A DNA stretch of 64,000 nt from Simmondsia chinensis (GCA_018398585.1 JAGTTD010000012.1:24189036-24253035); one strand, 5' to 3'; positions 32,301 to 43,776 are shown, numbered from the stretch's first letter. The notes: generated from the letters alone by a model not told the origin. Program-made: numbers and translations.

Positions 32301-35300
32301 CATAACGGAATGTGAAAGATCTCAAGCTAGTTGTTACCAAATTAACCGTTGTTTAAGGTTAATTTTAATGGCTTTTACAATACATATATATTGCATTTTA
32401 TTTATTGAAAGATAGAGATTTCTATCAACATAAAAGTTAATGATTGCGTAGATGATAATTCATGTTTTGCTATCATAAGTCTTAAAAGCAATTTATGTTC
32501 TTTAAAAAACCATGACCAAGCATGAAGACAACCATGTCCCAATGGTTTAAGTGTGTCCTAATCGAGCATGAAAGGTATATGCTGGGATAATTTGACTGAG
32601 GTTTTGCAATGCTTTCTGTCCAAATGTTGCATATGGGAAGTTTTATGGTAGGCGTGCCAAAGTTACTTTTGTGATGAGATTATTATGAGGATAGGTTTTA
32701 GATTATGATTAGAGATTGTAATCCCAAAATTTTCATAGTGAATAAGACACCCGTTTGGGTCTCGCAATTTTACAGTCAAGAGCAGAGAAGGTTTCCATGA
32801 AAAATCTGATGTGGTGTTTGATTTTGTGTGATTGTTCTCAACAAGAGTTTAGGGGTTTAGTAGAAGGTAAGACTAGCTCTTTTAGACTGTGTAATTGAAA
32901 ATGAATATCAGCGCATGATCTCTTTCTCCGGTTCTTTTCTTAACCACGGTTGCAGAGAGATGAAACAAGAGTGAGAACTAGAACGGGGGAGCAAGTAATC
33001 ATAGAATTTTCTAAGGTTATTAGTGGGGAAGGAACATTTGTAGTAAATATATTTGATATGCTAGAAAATTACTGAATTGTCATTAGTATGGTACTAACCA
33101 AGAAAATGGAGTCATAGTTCTACTCTAAAATTCTAACGGATAAGATTGAGAAAACTGAACCGAGCATGTAAAATTCTTTTTTTCATGTTATACAATTAGA
33201 TAAAAAGTCATCAGATAAGCCTAGAAAAATGAATCAACCTACACCAGGTGTTTTTTTTTTTTTTCCTATCCAAACAATTCAATTTCTAGTTGAATCTCAT
33301 TTCTTTGAGCTCAATGCTTTTCCAAATGGGAATTTAATTTTTTTCATGTGAAATCAAATTTCTGGCGTTAATACATTGGCATTTTAGGCATTTCTTGCAA
33401 CTATATTTTTGACAACAATGGGTGGGTAGGCTGCTTTGATAAATTTTAACCTCTCTTCTGTTTACGATGTACCTTAGAACAACCAGATGGTGGTGGTGAG
33501 GTAGCAAGGAAGGAGTGATAAAACTATTGATGTTTGATTCTGCAAGCGACTTGAGGAATATTTAGAGAGAAATGAAAAAAGAATAAAGAGCACTGGAAGA
33601 ACATAGAGCCTAAAATAGAATGCTATATATTATTGCAAAGACACCCTCTCCACCAAGACCCCTTAATTCCTAAACAAGCATTTTCATGAGCCCTCTCTTC
33701 ATGTTTCTCTCACTCAACTAATCTATCTAATATATTATTGGAAGGACCCCCTTTCCACCAAAACCTTCTAATTCCAAAACCAAGTATTTTTATGAGCCCT
33801 CTCTTCACCTCCCTCTCTTTGCCTTGCTGCTGCTGTTTGCCTACTCTTTTCAGCTTATTTGCTGCTTTATACTCTATAGAGGCTTGCTATGTGTCTTTGT
33901 CTATGATCGTACACCTCGTACACCTAGATGCTTGTATGCTTGTATGCTCCCATGCTTTCATATTCTCATGCTTTTATGCTTGTATGCTTTCATGCTTTAT
34001 GCTTGATGTTTTTTAGGTTGGGGATCCTTGGAAACAACTTCTCATCAGGGTTACACCTTGAAGGGGTAAGACTGCGTACATCCCACCCCTCTCAAACCCT
34101 ACTTATGCCGGAGTCCTTGAGGCATTGGGTCTGTTGTTGTTGTCTCTTCACCTCCCTCTTACACAACTAAATCAAAAGAAATAAAAAACAAAATTTGTGT
34201 AAAATCACAAAAAAGGAAAAAAAAAAAAGGTTTTACACAACTAAATCAAAACAAATAAAAAAACATAATTCACATAAAATCAAAAGAAAAAGAACAAGAT
34301 ATAACTTTAAATTTGAACAAAAATTTAAAAAAATGGAAAATTAAAGGGTCAAAAAATTAAAGCACATCTTTCAATTGCATTCTGAGCATTGCAACCATTT
34401 AAATTCTAAATCAGATATAAAAAGAAAGAAAAGAATAAGCCTTCATTATATAGCTGTCAATTGCATTATGTTCAACCCAATAAATAGTGAAGATGGTTAC
34501 AAAAAACCTACAGTATTGAATAATAATGGACAATCACTCACATCATAAAAAGAATTCATTACTACAAATCTACAGTATTGGGATTTAAAAATTAGAAAAC
34601 ATAGGGATATAAAGTTTCTACAAATCCAACTAAAAGAAAGTCAATAAATAATAGAAGCCATGAGCAAATTACTTTACAAGCACACTTAATATTACCTTAA
34701 TATTAGCACAACATCTTCATTTTCAAAGAGGAATGCTACAAATTTCATGCAGGGAATCAAAAAGAGATAGCAGTATCAGATCCAGGTAAAATCATATTTA
34801 ATATTTTTCTTAATTTTAGCACAACTTATGAGCTTTAAAATAGAAGCACTAACACACTATTTCTTTTAACTCATGTTTAGTGTCTTCTTATTGGTGCGTC
34901 AATCTATATTCTGAATTATCATGTAACACAAGCATATATTCTGTTCTTAGTTACTTTTCTTAATGTAAAATAGACCAAGTTAAAGAACTTTTCATAAAAG
35001 CATTAAAAAAATACAACGCAAAAGAATATTAACAAAAAATAAAAGTTAGAACAACTTTGAAAAAGAAGAAAAAAATCTTCATAATATTCAGCAATAAGTG
35101 AAACAAATACAAAAATGAAACTAAGAAAGTAATAAATTAAACATAACATAGCTATGAAATCATATTTTATAAAACTAAAATGTGATTTTTAAAATTTTAG
35201 AAGTGTAAATTTTTTGCATTTCAATTATTATATTTCATTTCATAGCGTACAACAAATGCATATTATTTTACCACAAATTATTACTAAGACGCATTACTTT

Positions 35301-36791
35301 GGTAATCTATAGATATCATCCATTAAAATATGATGAAAATGAATTTTATGCTAAATCAATGAACCACCAACAATAAACAATAGTATAAGGCTATATAACT
35401 TCATTTAAGGCATACATTAATAAAAAATAATTAGTAAATAGTCATTTAATTCGGTTTGTTAACATTTTTTTTGGGGGGGGGGGGGGGTGTTAAAAATGTG
35501 TTACCATTCAATTATTGGATAAGTCATACAATAGTATATGAAAGATTAGATGTAACAAATAGGCTTGGACCAAACATAAAATTTCGATGAGGTTTAAGCG
35601 TTTCAATTGCCAAAAAGAAAAATAACACATTTCTAAATATAAATACGTTAAGATGAAAAAGAAAGTACCAACAAAAAAGATATGTAAAGTTTAAAAAAAA
35701 AAAAAAAAAAAGTTGGACAAATTTCTAAAAAAATAATTAGAGAAAAAATTCTCCCAGATTTTATGTTTAATGGAAAATAAAAAAAATGCTACTAATCATC
35801 TAATGAATTAAAATAACTAAAATTATGAAATGAAATCCAAAAAAATAAAATAAAATGGGATTTTTAGAGCTCAAAGGTAATATTATGATGTTTTCCGATT
35901 ACTGTATTCAAAGATCACAAAAATACAAAATTTTGGACCAAAGATATTAGTAGAGTAAATTATTTTGGCAATAAATAGGTATCTTCTATTAGAATACCGT
36001 GAAAGCTAGATATGAACTAAATTATGTGATGTAATTACAATAATAAAACCATGATTATTGGCAACTTAAAGGAATTCAATTCATTGAGACAATTTACAAA
36101 GACCAAAAAAAAAAAAAAAAAGAAGCAAGTAACAAAAAGAACTCGTGCATCGCACGGGAAAAACCTAGTTGTTATTACTGGAATGCGGAAAATTATGGAG
36201 GGGAAGAAGCAATCAATAGGCTAAAGGACTCTGGTCAAAAAGCTACCAAAATGAGCCCAACCATAGTTGCAGGAAAAAATGCTAACACTCCACACTTCGG
36301 AAACGCGATTCCACATTTCAGTGTCAGATTCACGTTTCCTACGTGTATCAAACTCGACAGAACATGATTCGAACAATCATGGGAGCATTTTGATAAGAAA
36401 ATACTTATTAAATGGTTTGTTGGTTAAGTATATCACTCGATTTTAAAGAATAATTGAATTGCATGGACATGTTGGAGTCAATTTTCTAGATCTTATTTAT
36501 TGGAGTACTTGGATTTCTTGATTATTACTTAATATAGACTTTGTTTTGATATTTATGCTTTAACGGCTCAATTGATAATATTTCATTACTTTTTTTATAT
36601 ATCTAATATTGGTAATATAAATGCTCCCTCAGCACTCTCAACCTTAGAAACTTTTATGATTGCCCATTGCCCCGCTGTCGCTCCCGCGTCGTGCAACTAT
36701 GAGCCTAACAGACTTATCTAACAAATGTAACAACACAAAGGCAGTTGGATAACACCTTGGCCTTACAAACAAAAGTCCCTCATTGGAAAAA

Positions 36792-36832
<41 letters not shown>

Positions 36833-39800
36833 CAATTGAAAATAGAAAAATATCTAAAGTACAAAAAATACTAAAAAGTTGTAGTACGCCTCCTCAAGTT
36901 CGAGTATATATATTAGATACACCCAACTTGTGGAGACAAACAAGAGTCTTGGATCAGACTATGGCTAGTTAGACAATCAGCCGGTTGTTACAGGATCCAA
37001 TGTGCAAAACCTTAAGAAAAACTTCCTAGACCTTGTCTCCATGAAATAAGGATCTATCTCTATATGCTTTGTTTTTGAACAACATCTCTATATGCTTTGT
37101 TTGTCCATTAAAAATGGGATTTTGATTGAAGTGTGAGGGGGCTTATATACATTTATACAACAAATCCAGTGTTCCAAAGGCTCCCACCAAAGCAGGGTCC
37201 CGCGGGGGGCGAGGGAGGAACATAGCCTTATTGCTTTAGGGTGCTACCCTGAAGAGAGGTTGTGCCGAGGGCTCCCAATCCTAAAAAGAAAAAAAATGAA
37301 ACAATAAAGCAACAAGGTAATGCACAACGTCGAAGTGGTACGGTATGTAGAAATCAGTCCAGTGAGCCAAATCGATTAACACTTAGCTGCAGCCATGCTG
37401 TGATATTTAGCTTCCACTGAAGAACAAGACACAGTGTGTTGTTTCTTAGATTTCCAAGCTATTGGGAGAGAATGCAAAAAATTCACAAACTCATGACTAA
37501 ATGTTTGGCATCCAGGGAGATTTCCCGATTGACATCATCAAAGGCAATGAGATGAAGAGAGGAAGTGGAAAATAGAAATGCCCTTGACTAGGTGTCTGCT
37601 TGGGATATTGAGAATTCGGAAAGTGGTTTGTAAAAGAGGTAAGCTAGCAGAGGAAAGAAATTGACTAAGCTTATGAATGGAATAGGAGATGTCAAGACTT
37701 GTGATTGTTAGGTATAAAAACTTTCCAATAAGGGTGATAAAGTATTAGATTGGCTATTAGATCTCGCTTGTCTTTTGAAAGAGAAATATTTGGATCCATG
37801 GCTGTGGCGACAAGGTAATACCCGGAGGTTTGACATGCTACCTCAAGACCAAGAAAATATCGTTGGGGGCCAAGGTCTTTTGAGATGGAATTGGGCATCA
37901 AATGTCGTTTTGAGGGTATTGGCTGTATCCAAACCGTTGGTAGCAACAATGCTGTTATTGACATATACAAGAGTATGAAAGAAGATCCACGGGTATGTGT
38001 GAAGAGGCTGTAGTCATGCTTGGACTGGGTAAAACCCATGGGTAACTAAGTGAGAGACCGCTTTGCAAACTACTATTGACTGGCTTGCCGAAGCCCTTGG
38101 AGACTCTTGTGCAAGACAAAAGGTCCCAACACCCCCTTAAGCTGACCACCCGGTGGAGTCGTCGTGTAGACCTCATAATGGAAGTATCCATGGAGAAAAG
38201 GATTATTGACATCAAGCTCTGGGAGATACCAATTTGGATGGAAGTGAAAGCCAAAAGAGTTCAAACTGTGGTTAGGTTTGCAACAAGTTACAAGGTATCA
38301 AAGAAATGCACACTTTTTTAAGTAAACCTCCGGCTGCAATGGTCTTTATGTCGTTCAATAGAGCCATTGAATTGTATTTGTATTTAACTTTAAACATTCA
38401 TTTATACCTTTAAACATTCATTTATACCCAGTAGCCTTCTTACCCGGAGGAAGAGGTACATGAGACCATGTAGGATTCGCTTCGAGAGAATCCAGTTCTG
38501 CTTCTTTGCAATGTGCCATTGAGGGTGTTTCAAGGGCTTCAACATGGATGGGCTCTACATGGGAAGACACTGCTAGGTTGTGATGATGGTATGACTCATA
38601 AAGGCGATCACAAGAAAGTATCCGAGAAAGAGGGTTGGATGTCGAGGCTTTTTCAGTAGTGGAGGAATCAACAAGGTGACACTTGACAGTCAAAATCACG
38701 TAAATACCACGGTGGCTGCATAGTTCTGGGACTGCACCGAAGGGCAGGCAAAGCGGAGAGTTGGTTTTGGTCTACGTCCGGAGGACTAACAGGTGTGGGT
38801 AGGCCAGTTGTTGCGAACACTGATGTGGGAGGTGGTGATTCCACTATTGGACGATCACGTGGGGTAATTTTTCCCTTATAGGTAGGGAATTATAATGAGG
38901 AACTGAAAAGCCTATATGAGTGAAGGGGTCGAGATAGGGATCACGATTCAAGAATGGGAGTGCATTCTCATGAAAAACTTCGCTTCTTGTTTTCAAAAAT
39001 GGTAGCCGATAAAAATGCATACTCGGGTTTTGGAGGAAAATTTATGTTGAAAAGACTGAATGATGGATACATGCAAAGACAACCAAAAACACAAAAGTGA
39101 TCATATATTGGGATTGACCCTTAGAGAGCCTCAAGTGGTGAGCGGTTATGCAACGAGGGCGTGGGCAAGTGATTGATTAGGTGAACCGCTCTAAGTGTAC
39201 AATCCCCATAAAAATTAAGTCGTACATTAAACTGGAAATGTAGGGTTCTGGGAACATTTAAAAGGTGTGGGTGTTTACACTTCAACATCGAATTTTGTTC
39301 AGGTGTGTCGACATAGGACAGCTAGTGAAGACCATGTGTTTTGAAAAAAGGCCATAATAGAAACTCGATCCTATTGTCACTTTGGATGCTTTTTATTTTT
39401 ATTTTATATTGAGTTTGGACTATTGAATAAAAATAAGAGGCTCCCTACTTATGACTTCTGGCTCATCTTATATGCCCAATTGTTATGCGTATGATTATGG
39501 ATAGAAGAAAAAGAATAATTATTGATGGTGGCTACATGGAAAGGTTCCCTGGTATCACAATTAATTAGTTTAAATGGTGTTTGCGAAGAATAATTGTTAC
39601 ATGTAGAAGGTAATCGTCTTTGCTTCACTAGTGGACAAATCATAGTTATTATTTTTACGCAAAGTTAGAAGCGTAACATGAACACATTATCAGATGGGTG
39701 ACCTAGGCATTGATGCCAATGGCCTGGGGCAGAAACAGTAGTAAAAGGTGCACTGTGCCGAGAAGTGGAGCACGATGCCACTTGCTACAAAGGGATTGTA

Positions 39801-42800
39801 AAATGTGAAAATTTGCCAACTGTTGAAGAGGCCCCTGACCTTAACACCCTTCCCAATTATTTTGGAAATTGCAATCCTGAATAAAGCAAGGTCAGAAAAT
39901 GTTGATGATGAGTTGGGAAACTTCACTGAAATGTTAATCACATCTGTTCAAATAGTAAACAATGATCGGTCATTAAGTTATGGTTTGTAGCAGCAAACTC
40001 TATGATCCAAGTATGTTAGTTAATTTTGGCCAATGTTCAATGGCGCGTTCAAATGTGTTATAAAAGCAAAAAGTTTGGTATGTATCAAAACTGGCCAAAT
40101 TGGTTGAGGTAATAGCCTCACCTCAGGCTCTCGGTGTAACCCCAGGGACTATATTCCCTTGAGAAGCTAAGTGAGTGCGAAAGTGGGCCAACATTTTTTT
40201 TACTACAAGGGCCACGCCGAAGTAAAGGGAATGGGGCTATTTTTTGTATTGGAAAAGCATTTGTTTGGAGCACTTCATTGGATGGAGTAGAAACAAAGGA
40301 TGGTGCTTCCTTCATTGCTGCAACCTTTTTTCACCAGCAGTAGGACCACTGGAACCAGCTTTAATCACAAACTGTAGGTGGTGATGACTTCCCTCTCGGA
40401 TGGAAATTTGGCGACTTAAAACATTCCTCTGCCATCTGGCCAATGTTACCATGTTGACTAAAAATTGTGGTCCCTTGGACCTATTTTGTTGGATCCTTGC
40501 TAGCCTATGCCTTGTTTAACACGGCGAAGGCATCGTCAAAGTTTCTTATCTGATGGAGCTTGAGTTGTTGCTCTTATTTGGAGAGTACAATGTTTATACT
40601 TGGTGGTGGCTCCACGAGGAGAACTTTGTCCCAAATGGATGAGTATTCATCTTTCATTCCACAAGAAATACCTTTACATCATCTCACTCCTATCCACCTA
40701 CCAATCTTTTCACCAGTCAACAAAACATGATTGGTGTCTGGCAGATGGTCGTAAGCCTAGTATTCATCCCATAAAGATTTTAATCTAGCAAAATATTTTT
40801 CCCTTGCTTCAACGTAGAAATTGTTCTCTTCAATCGGAGTATCTTTGGTCTATTGTTTTCTGTATAACTTCGCTTGATTTCGTCGAATACCTCCTTTGCA
40901 CAGCTCTCATATAGTATTCTAGAACCAATATCTTTTGATTGAAACAAAGCTTACAATCTAGGACATCAACTTCTTGTCACACCTTAGCCACTCTTGATAG
41001 GTTGCATCTGACTTCTTTGGCTGCTTGATTTTGCCATACGAAGCCAATCTTTTAGAGCACAACGTCCATAGAGCTCGTAATGGATACTAGATTTGCACCG
41101 CCAATTAAAGTTAGAGTCACAAGAGTGGCCCCCGTATTTCTGTTCATGCATTCAGCCATCTGTTGTGCAATGTTGATATCGAAGATGATCAAGTTCAAAA
41201 TTGAGCCCGAACTCGCTCAATATTTTCCTTGGGCAAGAATTGATTGTTGAGAAACAACAACGAACCAAAAAGGAAAGGAATCAGACTATATGCAGTGGAA
41301 TTCATGCTGCTCTGACACCATATTGATGTTGGTTTTGCAAGTGAAGTGAGCAATTGTTGAGAGAGATGAGAAGAGGACGAAGAGTGCAGAGAGTGCAAGA
41401 AGAACACAAAGCTCAAAACAGAACATCGAGTGGTTAACAAGCTCTTAAAGAGCCATTAACAAAGTGTTCATGAACTTCAACGAGTTGAGCACCCACTTGT
41501 TTGAGACTCACTTTGTTTAGCTTCTGTGCTTGTTCATCTCTCAAACAAACATTAATCAGTCATAATTATTTTCGAATACGAGCAGTTTATTGAGAGTTTT
41601 GCTCTCTTAACCATTAAGTATAGGGGACGTGCTTTTCAAATATGAAGAAGGCGTCTAGCGTCTTGCTGGAAACATTATGCTCCGTCTAAATTTTTGTAGT
41701 GGCTTTTGTCTGGACAATTAGATTATGGTTTGTAGGACACTTACATGTAAGTTTACATGGATGTTAGGAACTTTTTAATTCTTTTATTTAGAATTATTTT
41801 CTTGTTCTTTTACTGTTTTGTTGCATTAGGGGTTAGAATATATTCAGTGTTTCGTAGTCCACAAGTGCAAACATGTAGTGGCAATTAGAATGTTGCATTT
41901 GATGTGCGGGTACACAAGGAAAAATAAGTTTAGAAATGAGCGCATTCAAAATATAGCGAACATGGCAACTATTAAGACTGGTTGACACTTGAAATTGTAG
42001 TTGCACTGTGGAACTACATTTTTAATTCTAATACTAATTGTGATATAACTGGAATTAGGGTGAAATTGAAATTCCATTATTTTGATGAATAAAAGAATTA
42101 GAGGTTTGGAATTGTACTTTGAGTTACCTCAAGTTTTTGGGGTCTAGTGGGATGGATTGTTCCCAGTTTGGGTTCATCGAGGGTCGAGCTTTGGTAGGAT
42201 TAGATCATTTTGAGTTGCTTGAGTTTCAATTAAGCTCAAGTCTAGTTTTATTCAAGCCAAATCATTTGATGTTTGAGTCATCTCAGATTTTTGCTTAATC
42301 AGGTTGAGTCATTTTGGGATTTATGCTAGCGTGGTTTGGTCTTGATTTTGATAGAGTCATTTCAACCTCGAGTCATTTTAGTCTAGGTTCATCAAGTTGA
42401 TTGATTTGAATTTTGGGTTACCTCAAGTCTTCACAAAATTGAAGTCAGGACAGAGTTGGGTTGGGTAAATTTTGGATTCGATTCATCTCAAGTTTTAGGT
42501 CAATTAAGTTGTGTCATTTGGGTTTTGGGTCAGCTTAGTTGGATCACATCAAAGTCGGGTTCGAGTTAATTGAGGTCTTTTTGGATTCTACTCATCCTTG
42601 TTTTGGGTCAATTGGATTGGGTGATTTGTGATTGAGTTTGATCGGGTATGGGTCATTGGAGTTGGGTTATTTCGAGTTTAAGTCAAATTGTAGGTCAGGT
42701 TGGGTCTTTCAATTGCGAGTCATTTTGGGTTTTGGTTCAATCAATTTGAATCATATTGGGTTTTGATTTAGGGGAGTTAATATGCAATTACAATTCCTTT

Positions 42801-43439
42801 CCCTCATTCTACATGATTAGAATGTATGAGTTTTAAGTTAAAAACATAATTCTAAGAGATAGAGTAGTGGAATTGCAATCCCCATTAATATAGGTGAATC
42901 AAACAATAGAGTTGGAGTTCTCGACCTCAATTTCATTTTCAGCCTCATAATCCCTTGTGTGACACGGAACCTGAAGGATGGGGTGAAATTGATGTGTTTG
43001 TGATAGTCTAGGCATATAATAAGTATACTTGTGATGTGCACATGCAAAGAGTTGGGTCAATGGGAACAAGGGGTGTAAATGTGTTGAGTTGGTTCATTAT
43101 TTAGCTCGAAAAGCTGCATTTTTTAAGCTTGAGGTAAGTTAAGTTGGCTCATTTACCCAACATGAGTTGAGCTCCATCCTAAATGAGCTTAAATAAGCTT
43201 GTCTAAGCTAAATTGACGCTAGATATGCTGAAATGAGCCAAATTTGAGATTAAATGATATCAAATGATTCCATAGATTGTTGTTCCGTTGATTATTGTTG
43301 GTTAATTTACGAGTTATGCCATCAATCTCACAATGGAAATTTGCAGACTCTTCTCAACCCCCTTTACTTACCGGGTTCCCGGATTGCATCATCGCATTTT
43401 GACACCAAAGTACGAGCACTTGCGAGGAAGTACCTGTGA
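29399..43439 (+). CDS. TRAPPC2: TRAPPC2 (Sedlin), trafficking protein particle subunit 2
   Basis: Coding exons: 29399-29479, 30361-30446, 30573-30634, 31863-31948, 43347-43439 (81+86+62+86+93 bp), joining in frame to 135 codons plus TGA, the usual length of the plant protein. Introns 1, 2 and 4 have GT-AG ends; intron 3 has AT-AC ends. The protein starts [20 protein letters not shown]. Later blocks are '[18 protein letters not shown]' (codons 37-54), '[15 protein letters not shown]' (62-77), '[19 protein letters not shown]' (about 81-99) and '[20 protein letters not shown]' from codon 106. These cover the single longin-like Sedlin domain. In the family this is a small core subunit of TRAPP complexes, which tether vesicles and activate Rab GTPases at the ER-Golgi. 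There are no stops or frameshifts. The start is the first ATG after a strong acceptor at 29371. Probably constitutive, but nothing here shows regulation. Confidence 0.97.
30635..31862 (+). other. TRAPPC2 intron 3, U12-type AT-AC intron
   Basis: The exon ends '...GCTGGTC' and the intron starts ATATCCTTGA (30635), matching the U12 donor consensus (R)TATCCTT. Near the end, TTCTTTAAC at 31844-31852 matches the U12 branch site TTCCTTRAC, and its branch A lies 11 bases before the terminal AC at 31861-31862. A GT-AG alternative that keeps the conserved 'TAGHTR' reading does not exist here. Length is 1228 bp. No transposon was recognised inside. Confidence 0.9.
33632..33816 (+). repeat. tandem duplication of about 107 bp
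   Basis: 'tattattg(c/g)aa' ... 'ccctctcttca' occurs twice in a row (33632-33737 and 33738-33816), with about 85 per cent agreement by eye. The second copy provides the target site of the RTE tail next to it. Confidence 0.75.
33817..34142 (+). mobile_element. RTE LINE 3' tail with 17-bp target duplication
   Basis: A 326-bp 5'-truncated copy holding only 3' UTR: 'ctgctttatactctata', repeated 'atgcttgtatgctt' words, 'ggggtaagactgcgtacatc', 'ggagtccttgaggcattggg' and a TTG tail. It is flanked by a perfect tctcttcacctccctct at 33800-33816 and 34143-34159. Several overlapping open frames here are chance frames of the repeated words. Confidence 0.92.
34160..36143. other. AT-rich intron sequence
   Basis: No gene. 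A short direct duplication 'acacaactaaatcaaa(a)' lies at about 34161 and 34235. A run of 15 G lies at 35473-35487. Part or all of it may be the body of the Helitron whose end lies at 36168, but I found no convincing 5' end. Confidence 0.5.
36144..36168 (+). mobile_element. Helitron 3' terminus
   Basis: Stem CGTGC (36144-36148), loop ATC, stem GCACG (36152-36156), eight bases, then CTAG (36165-36168) followed by host T. This hairpin-spacer-CTRR arrangement is the hallmark of Helitron 3' ends in plants. No helicase sequence is seen, so it would be a non-autonomous copy of unknown length extending to the left. Confidence 0.65.
36169..36879. other. intron sequence between Helitron end and copia
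   Basis: No gene. It contains A x 23 and (TA)n at 36787-36830. The left LTR of the copia element should lie here on the - strand, but I could not match it to the right LTR. Confidence 0.45.
36880..38260 (-). pseudogene. copia reverse transcriptase and RNase H, degraded
   Basis: Read on the - strand. RT begins with '[20 protein letters not shown]' (38230 down), '[12 protein letters not shown]' (38115 down), then '[14 protein letters not shown]' (38039 down) and '[15 protein letters not shown]' (about 37905). RNase H is seen as '[20 protein letters not shown]' (37450 down) and 'KTKHIEID' (37060). It ends in a '[16 protein letters not shown]' type C-terminus at 36880-36950. The YVDD box area has decayed. 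An RTE tail interrupts it at 37152-37290. Confidence 0.85.
37152..37290 (-). mobile_element. RTE-tail/SINE insertion in the copia pol
   Basis: On the - strand: 'cctctcttcagggtagcacc', 'ggtgggagcctttggaacac' and 'tggatttgttgt'. It lies between two RNase H blocks of the copia element and therefore inserted after it. Target duplication not resolved. Confidence 0.75.
38261..39445 (-). pseudogene. copia integrase C-terminus to RT linker, degraded
   Basis: 38699-38418 contains '[20 protein letters not shown]', the block just before RT in copia polyproteins. The stretch 38700-39440 corresponds to the integrase C-terminal part and linker, with no long frame. Confidence 0.65.
39446..39670 (-). pseudogene. 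copia integrase, zinc and catalytic entry region
   Basis: The - strand reads '[20 protein letters not shown]' then '[20 protein letters not shown]', equivalent to the HHCC-to-catalytic junction of copia integrases ('HCD.WGP' with the first catalytic Asp). The frame is broken on both sides. Confidence 0.75.
39671..41323 (-). pseudogene. copia gag and protease region with primer-binding site
   Basis: A likely gag start is the ATG at about 41306 on the - strand (reads [10 protein letters not shown], then [13 protein letters not shown]). 41308-41321 on the + strand, 'tgctctgacaccat', is the complement of TGGTGTCAGAGCA, close to the initiator-Met primer-binding site TGGTATCAGAGC. Between them and the integrase only short frames remain. 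Confidence 0.7.
41324..41650 (-). repeat. copia 5' LTR (R-U5 part)
   Basis: It begins TG at 41324 beside the primer-binding site. The right end is not certain. The sequence resembles an LTR leader, but no matching left LTR was found, so this extent rests on position alone. Confidence 0.5.
41651..43346. other. end of TRAPPC2 intron 4, degenerate GGGTCA repeats
   Basis: 42120-42780 is a loose repeat of 'gggtcatttcgggtt' type words with T+G bias. 43060-43250 holds AGCTT/GAGC-rich words of the kind seen again at 48590-48930. No gene until exon 5 at 43347. Confidence 0.5.
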
Positions 43440-43456
43440 GATATAAGCCATTTGTT

Positions 43457-43582
43457 TTGAAGGTACCAGTTAGCTCAGCTGGTAATGTTTCTACATGATG
43501 GTACTCGAGATTTGGGATTGAATACCGTCCTCATCACGGGGGAGAAAGTTTAGGGGATTTGGGGAAAAGGATAAAAGGAAAT
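43457..43582 (+). mobile_element. tRNA-derived SINE just after the TRAPPC2 stop codon
   Basis: Box A tagctcagctgg (43471-43482) and box B gggattgaatacc (43514-43526) are spaced as in a tRNA gene. The flanks carry gccatttgtt at 43447-43456 and 43583-43592, a perfect 10-bp target duplication. Because there is no acceptor stem and the unit is duplicated-flanked, it is a SINE and not a tRNA gene. It begins 17 bp after the TGA, so it lies in the 3' UTR of TRAPPC2. Confidence 0.8.
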
Positions 43583-43730
43583 GCCATTTGTTCGCATTTT
43601 AGTTTAAATGCATTGATGTTTGTTACGTTGTGTACAAATCTTTGTGCAACGGATTTTGAGTGAGCATTTATGCACTTACGTGTGAGGTGCTTTTGTAATA
43701 GCCTCATAAATTATATTTTTTTTGCAAAAG

Positions 43731-43776
43731 ATAGTTACCTATGTCTCGACCTAATAGTTACCTATGTCTCGACCTA
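43731..43776 (+). repeat. perfect 23-bp tandem duplication
   Basis: The 23-bp unit that starts 'atagttacctatgtctcgac' occurs twice in a row with no difference, at 43731-43753 and 43754-43776. It is downstream of TRAPPC2 and must be recent. Confidence 0.95.

Larger units (their letters stand above)
31949..43346 (+). other. TRAPPC2 intron 4, about 11.4 kb, transposon-laden
   Basis: Donor 'aag/gtacgc' at 31949, acceptor 'ttgcag/actc' at 43346. It holds a tandem duplication (33632-33816), an RTE tail (33817-34142), a Helitron end (36144-36168), an RTE tail (37152-37290) and a copia element on the opposite strand (about 36880-41650). 32000-33600, 34200-36140 and 41700-43200 contain no gene that I can see. 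Confidence 0.93.

Noticed and set aside
33738..34170. Three overlapping + strand frames of 60-92 codons
   Set aside because: They come from repeated 'atgcttgtatgctt' words in the RTE 3' UTR and cross the target duplication.
42120..42780. Telomere-like or regulatory array of GGGTCA words
   Set aside because: No fixed period and no true telomere unit; it looks like a degenerate low-complexity repeat.
43463..43535. A tRNA gene downstream of TRAPPC2
   Set aside because: Boxes A and B are present, but there is no pairing acceptor stem, box B is off-consensus, and a target-site duplication flanks the unit. A SINE explains all of it.
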